The notes: generated by a model not told the origin, from the letters alone. DNA of 39,299 bases from Streptomyces amritsarensis (GCF_001953875.1 NZ_MQUR01000074.1:1-39299), one strand, 5' to 3'; counted from the first letter of the stretch, positions 1 through 8,387 are shown. Program-made: numbers and translations.

Positions 1-1693
1 GGGCGTGCTCGGCGGCCTGCCGCAGGCGGCCGCCGAGCAGCTCGGCGAGGGCCAGCGAGCCGAGCGCGTCGCAGAGCGGGTACTGCGTTCCGAGCTCCGC
101 GGCCGACTCCGCGGCGGGCTCGGCGCAGGCGTCGACGGCGGCGGTGAGGACTCGGTGCGCGCCGTCGAGCCGTCCGGCGCCGAGCCTCACCGCGCCGAGG
201 GCCGCGAGGAGCAGGGCACGGATCTCGGGGCGGGCGGCGACGAGCGGGGGTGGCAGCTCTTCGAGGACGCGCTCGGCGTCGGCCGCCGCCCGTTCGGTGG
301 CTGCCGGGTCGGCGTGCGCGCGGCCGGCGAGGACCCCGAGGAAAGCCCGGGTGAGCCTGGCGGCCGCGCCGGAGCCGGGGCCCAGGTGGGAGTCCGCACG
401 CCGCACCGCTTCCGCGTAGCCGGGCAGGTCCTGTACGACGAGCCGGGCGGCCGCGCCGACCAGTGCGGGCGCGGCGCCCGGCGCGTCGGCGGGCAGGGGT
501 GCGAACGCCCGGTTCAGCCGCTCCGCCTCCAGGCCGGTGAACAGGCGGCCGATCGCGAGGTCGTCGACGAGCCGGCCCGCGGCGAACTGCCAGTCACCGG
601 CGGCCGCCCCCTGGACCACGGCCTCGTTGAGCCGGCCGGTCCCGGCGAGCCAGCGTGCCGCCCGCCCGTGCAGCTGCTGCTCCAGGCCGGGGTGGCGCTG
701 ACGCAGGTGTGCGCGCAGGACCTCGGCGAACAGGGGGTGGAGCCGGTACCAGGCGGAGGCGTCGACCTGTTCCAGGAAGGCGTTGTCGCGGGCCAGTCGG
801 GCGAGGGTCGGGGCGGCGTCGTCGCGGCCGGTCAGCGCGTCCGCGAGGTCGGGGTGGACGCGGTCGGTGACGCTGACGCGCAGCAGCAGGTCCTGGGTGG
901 CGGGCGGCTGCGCGTCGAGCACCTCTTTGAGGAGGTAGTCGGCGATCGTGGTGCGGTCGGCCGCGAACTGCCGGACGAAGGCCTCGGGATCGGGGCTGCG
1001 CTGCATCGCGAGGGCGCACAGCCGCACGCCCGCGGCCCACCCCTCGGTGCGTTGCAGGAGCAGCCGGATGCCGTCCTGTGAGATGTCGAGCCGGTGCTCG
1101 GACAGCAGGGCCTCGGCGTCCGCGTGGGTGAACCTGAGGTCGGCATGCCGGATCTCCGCGATCTCGCCGGCCGCCCGGTAGCGGTGCAGGGGCAGCAGGG
1201 AGTCCGTCCGGCTGGTGAGGACGATGCGCAGCCCTCCGGCGGCGTGCCGGAGCACGAAGTCCAGTCCTTCGGTCAGGGCGGCCGGCTGGGCCGTGTCGAA
1301 CTGGTCGAGTACGAGGACCACGGGCCGTGCGGACCCGGACTCGGCCAGCCCCGCCGCGAGACGTACCAGAAAGGACTGGGTCACTCCTTCGGCGCGGGTC
1401 GGTCTGCCCACGGCGGCGGGCAGCTCGACCCCGCCCCGGTGGAGGGCCTCCAGGAGGTACGCCCAGAAGACGCCGGGGGCGTCGCCGGGCTCGACGGTCA
1501 GCCACAAGGGGGGCCGCGGGGCGCGGCCGCCGGCCGCCGCCCAGTGGGCGGTGAGCACAGTCTTGCCCGAGCCGGCCGGGCCGTTGATCAGGGTGAGCGG
1601 GCCCTGTACCCCGGCCGTCAGGCGTCTGAGCAGCTCGGGCCGGTGGACGAGGGTCTTCGGCACGGCCGGTGCGGTGAACCGGGCCGTGAGCAT
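1..1693 (-). CDS. MalT/LuxR-type ATP-dependent transcriptional regulator, 3'-truncated by window edge
   Basis: The reading frame runs off the left edge, so about 564 codons of the N-terminal part are visible. It has a Walker A loop GPAGSGKT at about residues 38-45 and a hydrophobic beta strand with an Asp (VVLVLDQFD) near residue 115 as Walker B. A winged-helix/arm region follows (WYRLHPLFAEVLRAHL) and then alpha-helical TPR-like repeats. This is the layout of MalT-like STAND ATPase activators of the LuxR group. Their C-terminal LuxR helix-turn-helix would lie outside the window. The ATG at 1693 is preferred because MLTARFTAPAV resembles the usual MLxTKxxPP opening of this family. In-frame GTG codons at 1717 and 1726 are alternatives, and none has a good ribosome site. 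The ligand and targets cannot be read from the sequence. Confidence 0.85.
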   Translation of the reverse strand, partial: MLTARFTAPAVPKTLVHRPELLRRLTAGVQGPLTLINGPAGSGKTVLTAHWAAAGGRAPRPPLWLTVEPGDAPGVFWAYLLEALHRGGVELPAAVGRPTRAEGVTQSFLVRLAAGLAESGSARPVVLVLDQFDTAQPAALTEGLDFVLRHAAGGLRIVLTSRTDSLLPLHRYRAAGEIAEIRHADLRFTHADAEALLSEHRLDISQDGIRLLLQRTEGWAAGVRLCALAMQRSPDPEAFVRQFAADRTTIADYLLKEVLDAQPPATQDLLLRVSVTDRVHPDLADALTGRDDAAPTLARLARDNAFLEQVDASAWYRLHPLFAEVLRAHLRQRHPGLEQQLHGRAARWLAGTGRLNEAVVQGAAAGDWQFAAGRLVDDLAIGRLFTGLEAERLNRAFAPLPADAPGAAPALVGAAARLVVQDLPGYAEAVRRADSHLGPGSGAAARLTRAFLGVLAGRAHADPAATERAAADAERVLEELPPPLVAARPEIRALLLAALGAVRLGAGRLDGAHRVLTAAVDACAEPAAESAAELGTQYPLCDALGSLALAELLGGRLRQAAEHA

Positions 1694-1784
1694 CGGGTCG
1701 CACTGCGGTCGGGCCACAGGCTCCACTGAAGCGGTGTTCGGTCGTGATCACCAGTCGTGTCACCCGGTACGGGTGAGGTGCGGT

Positions 1785-2669
1785 TCACTGCCGGGCCCGC
1801 TGCGGGGTGGGTCCGGGCTCCCGCGGATCGCCGGGGGTGCCCAGCCGGTGGGCCAGCAGGTGCTCGTGCGCCATTACGTATCCCAGGGCGATACCCATGG
1901 TGACGACGACGAAGAACATGATCAGCCAGGACAGGAGGACGAAGACCAGCCCGAGGCCGCCGAACTGCTCGAGGCTGTGGTTCAGGGCGCGGGGCACGTA
2001 GAACCTGGAGCCCCAGCTGATGAGGGTCGCCCCCACCGCGACCAGGACGGCGCCGGGCAGCAGGGGCAGCCACGCCACGCGGCCGCCGAGCAGGAGGTGC
2101 TGGGTCCACCACCACAGCAGGATGCCGCTGATCAGGGAGACGACCGCACCGAGGACCGGGCCGGCCCCGAACGCCTGTTGGATCGGCCCCTGGAACAACA
2201 GGGCCGCCAGCCATACCAGCAGCCAGACCACCCAGCGCCAGGCCGCGAGCCGGGCGCCCGCCTTCGGCAGGTGCCACGCGCGCTCGCAGGTCCGCTGGAG
2301 GGCGCGGCTGCAGGCGGTCGCGGACAGCAGCGTGACCACGACGCCCACCACCCCGGTACTCGCGATGGTCGTGGTGTCCTCGCCGCTGTTGTGCACCACC
2401 GAGCGGACCTGGTCCAGGGCCGGTCCGGTGAGGCCCAGGGTCCCGCTGATGGTGGAGACGAGCTGCTTGCGCATCCAGTCGGGCGCGAGGGCCCCGATGA
2501 CGAAGATGGCGGGGATCGCGCCGAGGAAGGCCTGCGCGGCCAGGCGGGTGGCGCAGTCCAACACGTTGACGCGCGCGAACTGTTCGAGGACCCGGCCCAG
2601 GAGCGGCGTGTACTTGCGCATCCAGGCCGGCGCGGTGAAGCGGGGCGGCTTGTCGCGCGGTTCCGACAC
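1785..2669 (-). CDS. YihY/BrkB-family inner membrane protein
   Basis: A 294-aa integral membrane protein of the YihY/virulence factor BrkB family, once mislabelled RNase BN. It has about six hydrophobic segments, near residues 43-62, 100-118, 140-160, 168-190, 198-218 and 232-262. The C-terminal tail is hydrophilic and Pro/Arg-rich. The GTG at 2669 was chosen because AAGGAG sits 8 nt upstream. The frame stays open much further upstream, but that part overlaps the divergent gene at 2845 and looks non-coding. The family is thought to act in envelope functions or transport of unknown substrates. It reads in the same direction as the LuxR-type gene, about 90 bp away. No operon can be proven. Confidence 0.85.
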   Translation of the reverse strand: MSEPRDKPPRFTAPAWMRKYTPLLGRVLEQFARVNVLDCATRLAAQAFLGAIPAIFVIGALAPDWMRKQLVSTISGTLGLTGPALDQVRSVVHNSGEDTTTIASTGVVGVVVTLLSATACSRALQRTCERAWHLPKAGARLAAWRWVVWLLVWLAALLFQGPIQQAFGAGPVLGAVVSLISGILLWWWTQHLLLGGRVAWLPLLPGAVLVAVGATLISWGSRFYVPRALNHSLEQFGGLGLVFVLLSWLIMFFVVVTMGIALGYVMAHEHLLAHRLGTPGDPREPGPTPQRARQ

Positions 2670-2809
2670 GGTGACGGCTCCTTCCGCGGACAGCGCCTGT
2701 CGGCTGCGGTTGCCCTCCATGAGCAGGATGGGGCAGCCCAGCAGGTCCGGCACGTCGGGAGGGCCGCCCACGCACGGAAATAGCAGCGCGGAGGCGGGGG
2801 CTGCGCGCC

Positions 2810-2815
2810 TACGAT
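2810..2815 (+). promoter_or_regulatory. Possible -10 hexamer for the 2845 gene
   Basis: TACGAT matches TANNNT and lies 29 nt before the ATG at 2845. No recognisable -35 is present at 17-18 nt, so the call rests on the -10 and its position in the divergent intergenic space. Confidence 0.3.
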
Positions 2816-2844
2816 CGGCCCTGAGCCCTGTGAGAGAGGGAACG

Positions 2845-3303
2845 ATGGAGATCATCTTCCGGAAGCTTCCGGACAACCGGCACGATCTGGAAGTGCGTGA
2901 CCGGCGGGGCCCGGACGTGCGGCTGATGTCCCAGGCGACCGGTCCGACCATGCCCCACGACCTCGTGCACGCGGCGGTCGAGAGCGCGCTCGGGATCACC
3001 GACGGGTTCTGGGGAGCGATGGCGCGCGGCGCCACCTTCGAGGGATTCGAGACGGCCGCCCCGACCCGCCACCGCCGGTCGGGGATGAAGATCCTCCGAC
3101 GCGGCGGCGAGGCGGTGATGCGGGCCGAGCTCTGCGTGAACTGGACCTACCGCGTCTGGTCCGGCCTGAGCACGCAGGGCCGGGGCGTGGGCCGCAGCCC
3201 GCTCGACGAACGGCAGGTCGCCCTGGCGTGCGCGGCGCTCGACCGCGCCGCCGAAAGCTGGTCGGGCGTGGCGGAGGGCGGAACCCTCACCTGGCGGTGG
3301 TGA
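2845..3303 (+). CDS. Conserved hypothetical protein, 152 aa
   Basis: Family not recognised. The protein is soluble, mixed alpha/beta, rich in Arg and Trp, and has no signal peptide or membrane segment. The ATG follows a GAGAGGG ribosome site 5 nt upstream. A TACGAT -10-like hexamer lies at 2810-2815, which would give a leader of roughly 22 nt. It is divergent from the YihY gene and convergent with the TPR-like gene at 3453. Codon use is typical of the window. The start and coding status are fairly sure, but function cannot be assigned. Confidence 0.75.
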   Translation: MEIIFRKLPDNRHDLEVRDRRGPDVRLMSQATGPTMPHDLVHAAVESALGITDGFWGAMARGATFEGFETAAPTRHRRSGMKILRRGGEAVMRAELCVNWTYRVWSGLSTQGRGVGRSPLDERQVALACAALDRAAESWSGVAEGGTLTWRW

Positions 3304-3350
3304 GGGACCGCAGCGGGACAGGTCCGCTCCCGTAGCGCCCGGCACCGCCC

Positions 3351-3445
3351 CGCGCCCGCAGGCCGGTGACCGGTGCCCCGCGCCCGCAGGCCGGTGACCG
3401 GTGCCACGCGCCCGCAGGCCGGTGGTCGGTGCCACACGCCCGCCG
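3351..3445. repeat. 28-bp direct tandem repeat, about 3.4 copies
   Basis: Units begin at 3351, 3379 and 3407, with a degenerate partial copy from 3435. Unit 2 differs from unit 1 by one base at its last position. Unit 3 carries a change in its central part (GTGACCG becomes GTGGTCG). Each unit holds an imperfect dyad around CCGGTGACCGG. The array lies between two convergent genes, outside coding sequence. It has no spacers and is therefore not a CRISPR. It could be a replication-slippage minisatellite or help terminate transcription from both sides. Confidence 0.9.
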
Positions 3446-3452
3446 CCCCCTT

Positions 3453-3896
3453 CTACCGTTCCCGGGGTCCGTCCAGGAGCGTGATCTCGTATTCCAGCGG
3501 GCCGAGTTCCCTGCGGTGGTCGGTGTCCAGGTGGGCGATCTCCCTTTGCACCGCCTCGAGTTCCTCCTGGCGCCCCATCGCCGCCAACTGCAGCCGACAG
3601 GCCTTGAGCACCACTATGAGCAGCTGCACCCGTCCGGGATCGAGGGAGTGCATCCGGCGTGCCGCCGCGAGCGCCTCGGTCCGCAGGGCGAGGGCCGTGT
3701 CGGGCTGGTCGCCGAACTCCTGGCGGCTGTAGGCGCACAGCGCCCGGGCCAGCAGGGGCAGGTACGGGAGCGGGCTCACCTGGACGAGCACGCGGTAGGC
3801 GGCGACCTCCTGTCGGACCGTCAGAGCCTGGGAGCCCAGGAGGGCCACTCGGGCTCGGAGTACCGCGTCGTGACTGATGTGCGCCGTGTGATTCAT
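3453..3896 (-). CDS. TPR-like all-helical hypothetical protein, 147 aa
   Basis: A soluble, almost fully alpha-helical protein. It has Ala/Leu-rich amphipathic helices of roughly 30-40-residue periodicity (PYLPLLARALCAYSRQ, ALALRTEALAAARRMHSL), suggesting tetratricopeptide-like repeats. The C-terminal part is charged. The ATG at 3896 has no ribosome site, but a -10-like CAGAAT ends 7 nt upstream with TTGTTT 18 nt further up, so a leaderless transcript is likely. An upstream in-frame ATG at 3929 would place the start inside this promoter. The function is unknown. Related actinobacterial TPR proteins are often scaffolds or regulators. Confidence 0.65.
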   Translation of the reverse strand: MNHTAHISHDAVLRARVALLGSQALTVRQEVAAYRVLVQVSPLPYLPLLARALCAYSRQEFGDQPDTALALRTEALAAARRMHSLDPGRVQLLIVVLKACRLQLAAMGRQEELEAVQREIAHLDTDHRRELGPLEYEITLLDGPRER

Positions 3897-3903
3897 GACG
3901 CTG

Positions 3904-3933
3904 ATTCTGAAAGCCGCACAGGGACCCAAACAA
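3904..3933 (-). promoter_or_regulatory. Predicted promoter giving a leaderless mRNA for the 3453-3896 gene
   Basis: Read on the minus strand, TTGTTT (3933-3928) is followed after 18 nt by CAGAAT (3909-3904), and the ATG starts 7 nt later. The spacing fits a sigma-70-type promoter whose start point falls at or next to the start codon. No Shine-Dalgarno sequence is present. Confidence 0.4.
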
Positions 3934-4025
3934 GGGCAATCGACTGTGCCCTTGGTCCTACGAAAACCCGCTCTGACCTGTCATGATGGATACGTCTTCA
4001 CCCCTGCGCCCGCTCGGCGCCGGAG

Positions 4026-4451
4026 TCAGCCGGCGAGGAAGGACAGCCGCACCTGGCGTCGGGGGTTGTCCCCGTTGGTGTCCACCAGGGTGACGGACTG
4101 CCAGGTTCCGAGTGCCAGCGTCCCGTCGATCACCGGAAGCGTCGCGTGGGGCGGGACGATCGCGGGCAGGACGTGGTCGCGTCCGTGGCCCGGGGAGCCG
4201 TGCCGGTGCCGCCACCGGTCGTCGGCCGGCAGCAGGGACTCCAGGGCGGCCAGCAGGTCGTCGTCGCTGCCCGCTCCCGTCTCGATGACGGCGAGCCCGG
4301 CGGTCGCGTGCGGTGTGAAGACGTTGAGGAGCCCGCTCCGGCCGCGTGCCACCTCCCCGAGGAAGTCGGCGCAGGCGGAGGTCAGGTCGTGGACCGTCTC
4401 CCGGTCCCCGGTCGTCACGTCGATGGTGCGCGATACGAAGGTGTCGGCCAT
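4026..4451 (-). CDS. yjbQ: YjbQ/UPF0047 family protein
   Basis: A 141-aa protein matching the YjbQ family in length and motifs. It has the HATAGLAVIE segment with the conserved His-Thr-Ala-Gly-Leu, a His-rich stretch RHRHGSPGHGRDHVLP, and a C-terminal TWQSVTLVDTNG / RRQVRLSFLAG region. Members are small trimeric beta-rich enzymes, and some show thiamine-phosphate-synthase activity when overproduced. The native role is uncertain. The ATG at 4451 follows a GGGAGGA ribosome site about 7 nt upstream. No thiamine genes are nearby. Confidence 0.92.
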   Translation of the reverse strand: MADTFVSRTIDVTTGDRETVHDLTSACADFLGEVARGRSGLLNVFTPHATAGLAVIETGAGSDDDLLAALESLLPADDRWRHRHGSPGHGRDHVLPAIVPPHATLPVIDGTLALGTWQSVTLVDTNGDNPRRQVRLSFLAG

Positions 4452-4711
4452 GGCGCCATCCTCCCGCCGCGCCCCCGCGCATCGGCGCAACCGGGCCGGA
4501 CCGGTCCGGTGCCGGCGCAGGGTTCCGCCGGGCGCAGGCGACCCCAGGAGAGCGGTGCGGGGGCTGGCGCTGTAGACGGAGCGGACCGGCTTCGCCACGG
4601 ACGGAAGTTCCGGTGAAGGTTCGCGCGCTCGCACGCACGGCACGGTGGGGGGGCGACCGCCGCACGAGGGGCCGCGGCGCCGTCCTGCGGGCGCGAGGAG
4701 GAGACCCGTGG

Positions 4712-4927
4712 TCAGCGGCCCATGCGGCGCTGCTCGTTGAACCGGAGCAGCACCCGTACCAGACGCCACACGCCGGCCGTCACCGCGAGCAGCCCGCCGA
4801 CCGCCAGGACGCCCTTCTCCGCCGAACCGGAGATGCCGAGGGCCAGGGCGAGTGCGAAAACGGCGGCAAAGACCACGGCAGCCAGCAGGGCGGCAGTCAC
4901 CAGGGCGAAGACGATCTCCACCGTCAT
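4712..4927 (-). CDS. Small membrane protein, 71 aa
   Basis: There are two hydrophobic helices. The first (about residues 4-31) is very rich in Ala, Val and Phe. The second (about 38-58) is followed by a basic tail ending NEQRRMGR, so both ends probably face the same side. The ATG at 4927 is preferred over an in-frame ATG at 4966 because AAAGGA sits just upstream of it. The family was not recognised. Between 4452 and 4711 nothing else convincing was seen. Confidence 0.65.
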   Translation of the reverse strand: MTVEIVFALVTAALLAAVVFAAVFALALALGISGSAEKGVLAVGGLLAVTAGVWRLVRVLLRFNEQRRMGR

Positions 4928-5194
4928 TGCGTCCTTTTCCCACCGCGACTCGCGTCCCATGTCCATGCTGCAAGTCTCACATCACGGTCAAGCCGTCGTG
5001 GCAGCTCGATGTGACGGGTACTCAGCGACCTGCTCCGGATGCGGCACGCCCGGCTCGGGCAGGTCGCCGCCGAAGCCGACCCGCAAGCCGGTCCCGTCGG
5101 GTGCGTGCTACGGGTGTGGGAAGGCAACCACAGCGGGCATACCTTTCATACTTCCCCCCACCGCTCGTGCAGCCTTCGGTTGAAAGGATGATCG

Positions 5195-5698
5195 GTGACC
5201 TCTCAAAGCATTCATCAGTCCTCTGATGGGCATGTACCGGTGCTCCGTGGCGCAGCGACGGTGGAGTGGGCGACGGGCATGGTGATGGCCCTGGCACCCT
5301 GCGCGGCCCGTGAGGCGCGGCTCGTGCTGGCGGCGGCGGCCGAGCTGGCGCGGGTACCCGTGGCGGACTTCGCGGCGGCGGTGGTCGCGGGCGCGCGCGG
5401 GGAACCCGTACCCGCCCGGTGGGAACGGGCACTGCGGCGGGCGGTCGAGGCCCTGCGGAGCCCCCGGTCCGGGCCGGAGGGCGGGCGGGGCGTGGGGCTG
5501 CTGCCCAGCCGGGCCCGGACCGAGGAGGTGCTGGCCCGGTTCCGGGCGGCCCGGGACCTCCTCGCCCAGGCTCCCGGCGACGGCGCGGCCCGCGGCGCCA
5601 TGGACGACGTGGCCTACACCCTGTGCGTGCTGATGGGCCGCTCGACCGTCCACGAGGCCGTCCTGGCGGCCGAACGCCACCTGGCCGGACCGGACTGA
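5195..5698 (+). CDS. ANTAR-like / DUF5133-type protein, 167 aa
   Basis: The N-terminal half (about residues 22-72) forms three predicted helices resembling the ANTAR RNA-binding fold, with EWATGMVMALAPC in the place of the first helix. The C-terminal part (about 130-165, MDDVAYTLCVLMGRSTV and then an Ala-rich helix) resembles the C-terminus of DUF5133 proteins of Streptomyces. ANTAR proteins bind tandem RNA hairpins to prevent termination. Whether this one does cannot be seen. The GTG at 5195 follows AAAGGA. It stands alone, divergent from the small membrane protein. The family assignment is from memory of motifs and is moderate. Confidence 0.7.
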   Translation: MTSQSIHQSSDGHVPVLRGAATVEWATGMVMALAPCAAREARLVLAAAAELARVPVADFAAAVVAGARGEPVPARWERALRRAVEALRSPRSGPEGGRGVGLLPSRARTEEVLARFRAARDLLAQAPGDGAARGAMDDVAYTLCVLMGRSTVHEAVLAAERHLAGPD

Positions 5699-5802
5699 CC
5701 GCGGGAGCGGAGTGACGTCGCGGGAGGCGCGGGGCCGGGGCCCGGCCGCGGTACGGCCGGAAGGCCGATCCCCCGCTCTGCCCCTTCCCCCGGGGCCGGT
5801 CC

Positions 5803-5827
5803 GTGTGGGGCGTCCCCTCACGGGTAG
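5803..5827 (+). promoter_or_regulatory. Sigma-B-like promoter (GTGT-N15-GGGTAG)
   Basis: The -35 GTGT (5803-5806) and -10 GGGTAG (5822-5827), 15 nt apart, fit the GNNT-N14-16-GGGTAY pattern of Streptomyces SigB-family promoters except in the last base. It lies about 150 bp before the small hydrophilic protein at 5977. The same arrangement occurs at 35654. The stretch 5699-5976 holds no gene. Confidence 0.4.
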
Positions 5828-5976
5828 GCGCCGGACGTAGCGGCGCGCCCGCGCTCCGGCCGGGGAGCGGGCCGCCCCGCGCTTGTGGCCCCGAGCGGGA
5901 ACGGCGGTCACGAGTCCGTCGGCAACAGCGCCGAGCGGGCGCGGCCGGAAACCCTGGGACGACGAAGGGGAACACG

Positions 5977-6228
5977 ATGGCACAGCACGGACAGACCCAT
6001 GGACGGCGGCGGACCACCCCGTCGCAGGCCCCGGGCGAGAGCGGTGACCGGGAGGCCCGCCGCGAGGCGGACGAGGCCGTCCGGCACGACGCGGGCGGCG
6101 GCGGGGACGAGCGGGAGGCCGACGCCCATACCGCGAAGCGGCAGCGGCCGGGCACGGGGCGCGAGGAGCAGGTGCGCCCGCACCCCCCGAGGGGCGAGCG
6201 GCCTGGGCCGGACGGCCCCGACCACTGA
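5977..6228 (+). CDS. Small hydrophilic, probably disordered protein, 83 aa
   Basis: The composition is dominated by Arg, Gly, Glu, Asp, His and Pro, with almost no large hydrophobic residues, so it should be intrinsically disordered. No family was recognised. The ATG has a strong AAGGGG ribosome site 5-6 nt upstream, which is the main reason to accept it. A sigma-B-like promoter motif lies upstream at 5803-5827, suggesting a stress-induced protein. It is followed after 54 bp by the YbdK gene in the same direction. Confidence 0.6.
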   Translation: MAQHGQTHGRRRTTPSQAPGESGDREARREADEAVRHDAGGGGDEREADAHTAKRQRPGTGREEQVRPHPPRGERPGPDGPDH

Positions 6229-6282
6229 GCCGGTCGGCGCAGACGGCGGATGATCAGGGCGATCGCGGGGTAACCGCATCGG

Positions 6283-7377
6283 GTGATCACATTCGGCGTC
6301 GAAGAGGAATACCTGCTGGTGGACCCGGTGACGGTGCTGCCGGTCCCCGGGGCCGAGTACGTACGCAGAGCGGCCGGGCTCGGTCCGATCGCGGAGGACG
6401 GCGAGGTCCAGGACGAACTGCTGCAGGCGCAGGTCGAGGTCGCCACGCCGGTCTGTACGGAGCTGGAGGAGGTGGGCGGGCACCTGCTGCGGCTGCGGCA
6501 CGCGGTCGCGTCCGCCGCCGAGGAGCACGGCTGCCGCGTCGCCATGACGGCGGCCGCACCGCTGCGGGACGCGTCGGCGGTGCCGGTCACCCGCAAGCCG
6601 AGGTACCTGAGGATGGAGGGGCAGGCCCGGCAGCTGGTGGACGAGCAGCTGATCAACGGCATGCACGTCCATGTGGGGGTGCCCGATCCGGCGACCGGGG
6701 TCGCGGTGCTCAACCGCATCCGGGTCTGGCTCCCTACGCTGCTGGCCATGTCCGCGAACTCTCCCCTGTGGGACGGCAAGGACACCGGCTTCGCGAGCTG
6801 GCGCACCATCGTGTTCGGCCGCTGGCCGGTCAGCGGCCCGCCCCCGTACTTCGACGGGCTCGAGGACTACGAGCGGCGCATCGACGCCCTGGTCGGCTCC
6901 GGGGTGATCGCCGACCGGGGCCAGTTGTACTGGCAGGCGCGGCTCTCCGACCGCTTCCCGACCGTCGAGGTGCGGTGTCTGGACGTGCAGTTGCGGGCGG
7001 ACGACGCGGTCATGCTGGCCGGCCTGGTACGGGCGCTCGTAGCGGTGGCCCTCGCCGAGGAGAAGGCCGGGGCCGCGCCGGTCCGGTGCCGGCCGGAGTT
7101 GCTGCAGGCCGCCAACTGGCATGCGGCCCGGCACGGCCTGAACTCCACGCTGGTCGACCCCGACGGGCGCTGCCGCAGCAGCGGTGACGTGCTGTACTCC
7201 CTCCTCGCCCACGTCGCTCCGGCGCTGGCCGAGTCCGGCGACGAACGTGAGGTGTCGTCGCTCGTGCACCGACTCCTCCAGGAGGGGACGCCGGCCGACC
7301 GGCAGCGCCGCGCCCTGCGGGAGGGCGGCATGCCGGCCCTCAGGAGCCTGATCGTGGGCGACTCGCCGGCCGGCTGA
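6283..7377 (+). CDS. ybdK: YbdK-type carboxylate-amine ligase (GCS2 family)
   Basis: A 364-aa protein starting at GTG with the hallmark opening ITFGVEEEYLLVDP, whose Glu residues bind metal/ATP in the GCS2 family. Further family motifs are GMHVHVGVPDP (about residues 126-136), SANSPLW and GFASWRTIVFGRWP, followed by RFPTVEVRCLDVQLRADDA. The length fits weak glutamate-cysteine ligases of the YbdK type, which join a carboxylate to an amine with ATP. The true substrate in Streptomyces is unclear. No mycothiol or ergothioneine genes are adjacent. Confidence 0.93.
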   Translation: MITFGVEEEYLLVDPVTVLPVPGAEYVRRAAGLGPIAEDGEVQDELLQAQVEVATPVCTELEEVGGHLLRLRHAVASAAEEHGCRVAMTAAAPLRDASAVPVTRKPRYLRMEGQARQLVDEQLINGMHVHVGVPDPATGVAVLNRIRVWLPTLLAMSANSPLWDGKDTGFASWRTIVFGRWPVSGPPPYFDGLEDYERRIDALVGSGVIADRGQLYWQARLSDRFPTVEVRCLDVQLRADDAVMLAGLVRALVAVALAEEKAGAAPVRCRPELLQAANWHAARHGLNSTLVDPDGRCRSSGDVLYSLLAHVAPALAESGDEREVSSLVHRLLQEGTPADRQRRALREGGMPALRSLIVGDSPAG

Positions 7378-7478
7378 GCCGCCGCGGCCGGGACCGCCCG
7401 GCGACGGCTCCGAGGCCGCCCCCGCGGGATCGGGCCGACGCCGCGGCCCGCGCTTCGTACCGTGCGATGCTGGGACGC

Positions 7479-7946
7479 ATGACCCTGGAAGACCTGGTGA
7501 GGCTGCGCCGTGCCCGGGACGTCATCGACCGCGACTACGCGGAGCCCCTGGACGTGCCGGCGCTCGCGAAGGTCGCCCTGATGTCACCGGGGCACTTCTC
7601 CCGCAGCTTCCGTGCCGCCTTCGGGGAGAGCCCGTACAGCTATCTGATGACGCGCCGCGTCGAGCGCGCCAAGGCGCTGCTGCGCAGGGGCGACATGAGC
7701 GTGACGGAGGTGTGCTTCGCCGTGGGGAGCACGTCGCTGGGGTCCTTCAGCTCGCGCTTCACCGAGCTGGTCGGCGAGAGCCCCAGCGCCTACCGGGCCC
7801 GCGCCCACGAGGCGGGCGAGGCCATCCCGGCGTGCGTCGCCAAGTACATGACGCGACCGGTCCGGGGCGGCGGAGCGAACAGGGGCGGTGGACCGGTCGA
7901 GGATCCGATCAGGAATGGAGAAGCGAAATCGACGGGTGCCTCGTAG
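7479..7946 (+). CDS. AraC-family transcriptional regulator, HTH-only type
   Basis: A short (155 aa) AraC regulator with the double helix-turn-helix at the N-terminus (about residues 15-105) and no N-terminal ligand domain. The motifs ALMSPGHFSRSFRAAFGESP and VTEVCFAVGSTSLGSFSSRF are the two HTH units, followed by GESPSAYR. The ATG at 7479 was chosen because MTLEDLVRLRRARD matches relatives. An in-frame ATG four codons upstream (7467) is an alternative. It ends 10 bp before the VOC gene, so the two are likely co-transcribed. The ~45-residue tail (KYMTRPVRGGGANRGGG) is low-complexity. Confidence 0.93.
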   Translation: MTLEDLVRLRRARDVIDRDYAEPLDVPALAKVALMSPGHFSRSFRAAFGESPYSYLMTRRVERAKALLRRGDMSVTEVCFAVGSTSLGSFSSRFTELVGESPSAYRARAHEAGEAIPACVAKYMTRPVRGGGANRGGGPVEDPIRNGEAKSTGAS

Positions 7947-7956
7947 CGTCGGAGCC

Positions 7957-8370
7957 ATGAACATCAACCTCTCGCAGTGCTTCATCGCAGTCGACGACCA
8001 CGACAAGGCGATCGCGTTCTACCGCGACGTCCTCGGCCTGGAGGTGCGCAACGACGTCGGGTTCGAGGGGATGCGCTGGGTGACCGTCGGCTCGCCGTCG
8101 CAGGATGTCGAGATCGTCCTCGAACCGCCGCTCGCCGACCCCGGCGCGCCCGCCGCCGACCGGCAGGCGATGGCCGAGCTGCTGGCCAAGGGCATGCTGC
8201 GCGGCGTGATCTTCTCCACCGACGACGTCGACGCCACCTTCGAACGCATCCGGGCCGCCGGCGGGGAGGTCATGCAGGAGCCCATCGACCAGCCGTACGG
8301 TGTCCGCGACTGCGCCTTCCGCGACCCGGCCGGCAACATGCTCCGCTTCAACCAGCCCCGCAAGCAGTAG
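7957..8370 (+). CDS. VOC-family (glyoxalase/bleomycin-resistance fold) protein, 137 aa
   Basis: The protein carries the paired beta-alpha-beta-beta-beta modules of the vicinal oxygen chelate fold: CFIAVDDHDKAIAFYRDVLGLEV at the start and FRDPAGNMLRFNQP at the end. The ATG follows GGAG and lies 10 bp after the AraC stop. AraC-VOC pairs are common in actinobacteria and are thought to deal with small toxic or antibiotic molecules, but no substrate is known. A perfect hairpin follows at 8388. Confidence 0.93.
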   Translation: MNINLSQCFIAVDDHDKAIAFYRDVLGLEVRNDVGFEGMRWVTVGSPSQDVEIVLEPPLADPGAPAADRQAMAELLAKGMLRGVIFSTDDVDATFERIRAAGGEVMQEPIDQPYGVRDCAFRDPAGNMLRFNQPRKQ

Positions 8371-8387
8371 CACCACCTTCGCCCCAC

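Noticed and set aside
3351..3445. Possible CRISPR array
   Set aside because: The 28-bp units are directly adjacent with no unique spacers, and no cas genes are present.
4452..4711. Possible small gene between YjbQ and the small membrane protein
   Set aside because: Open frames here only extend shadows of neighbours and have no ribosome site.
7387..7402. Hairpin after the YbdK gene as a terminator
   Set aside because: The stem is only 6 bp with no extension. Stems this short are common by chance at this GC content.
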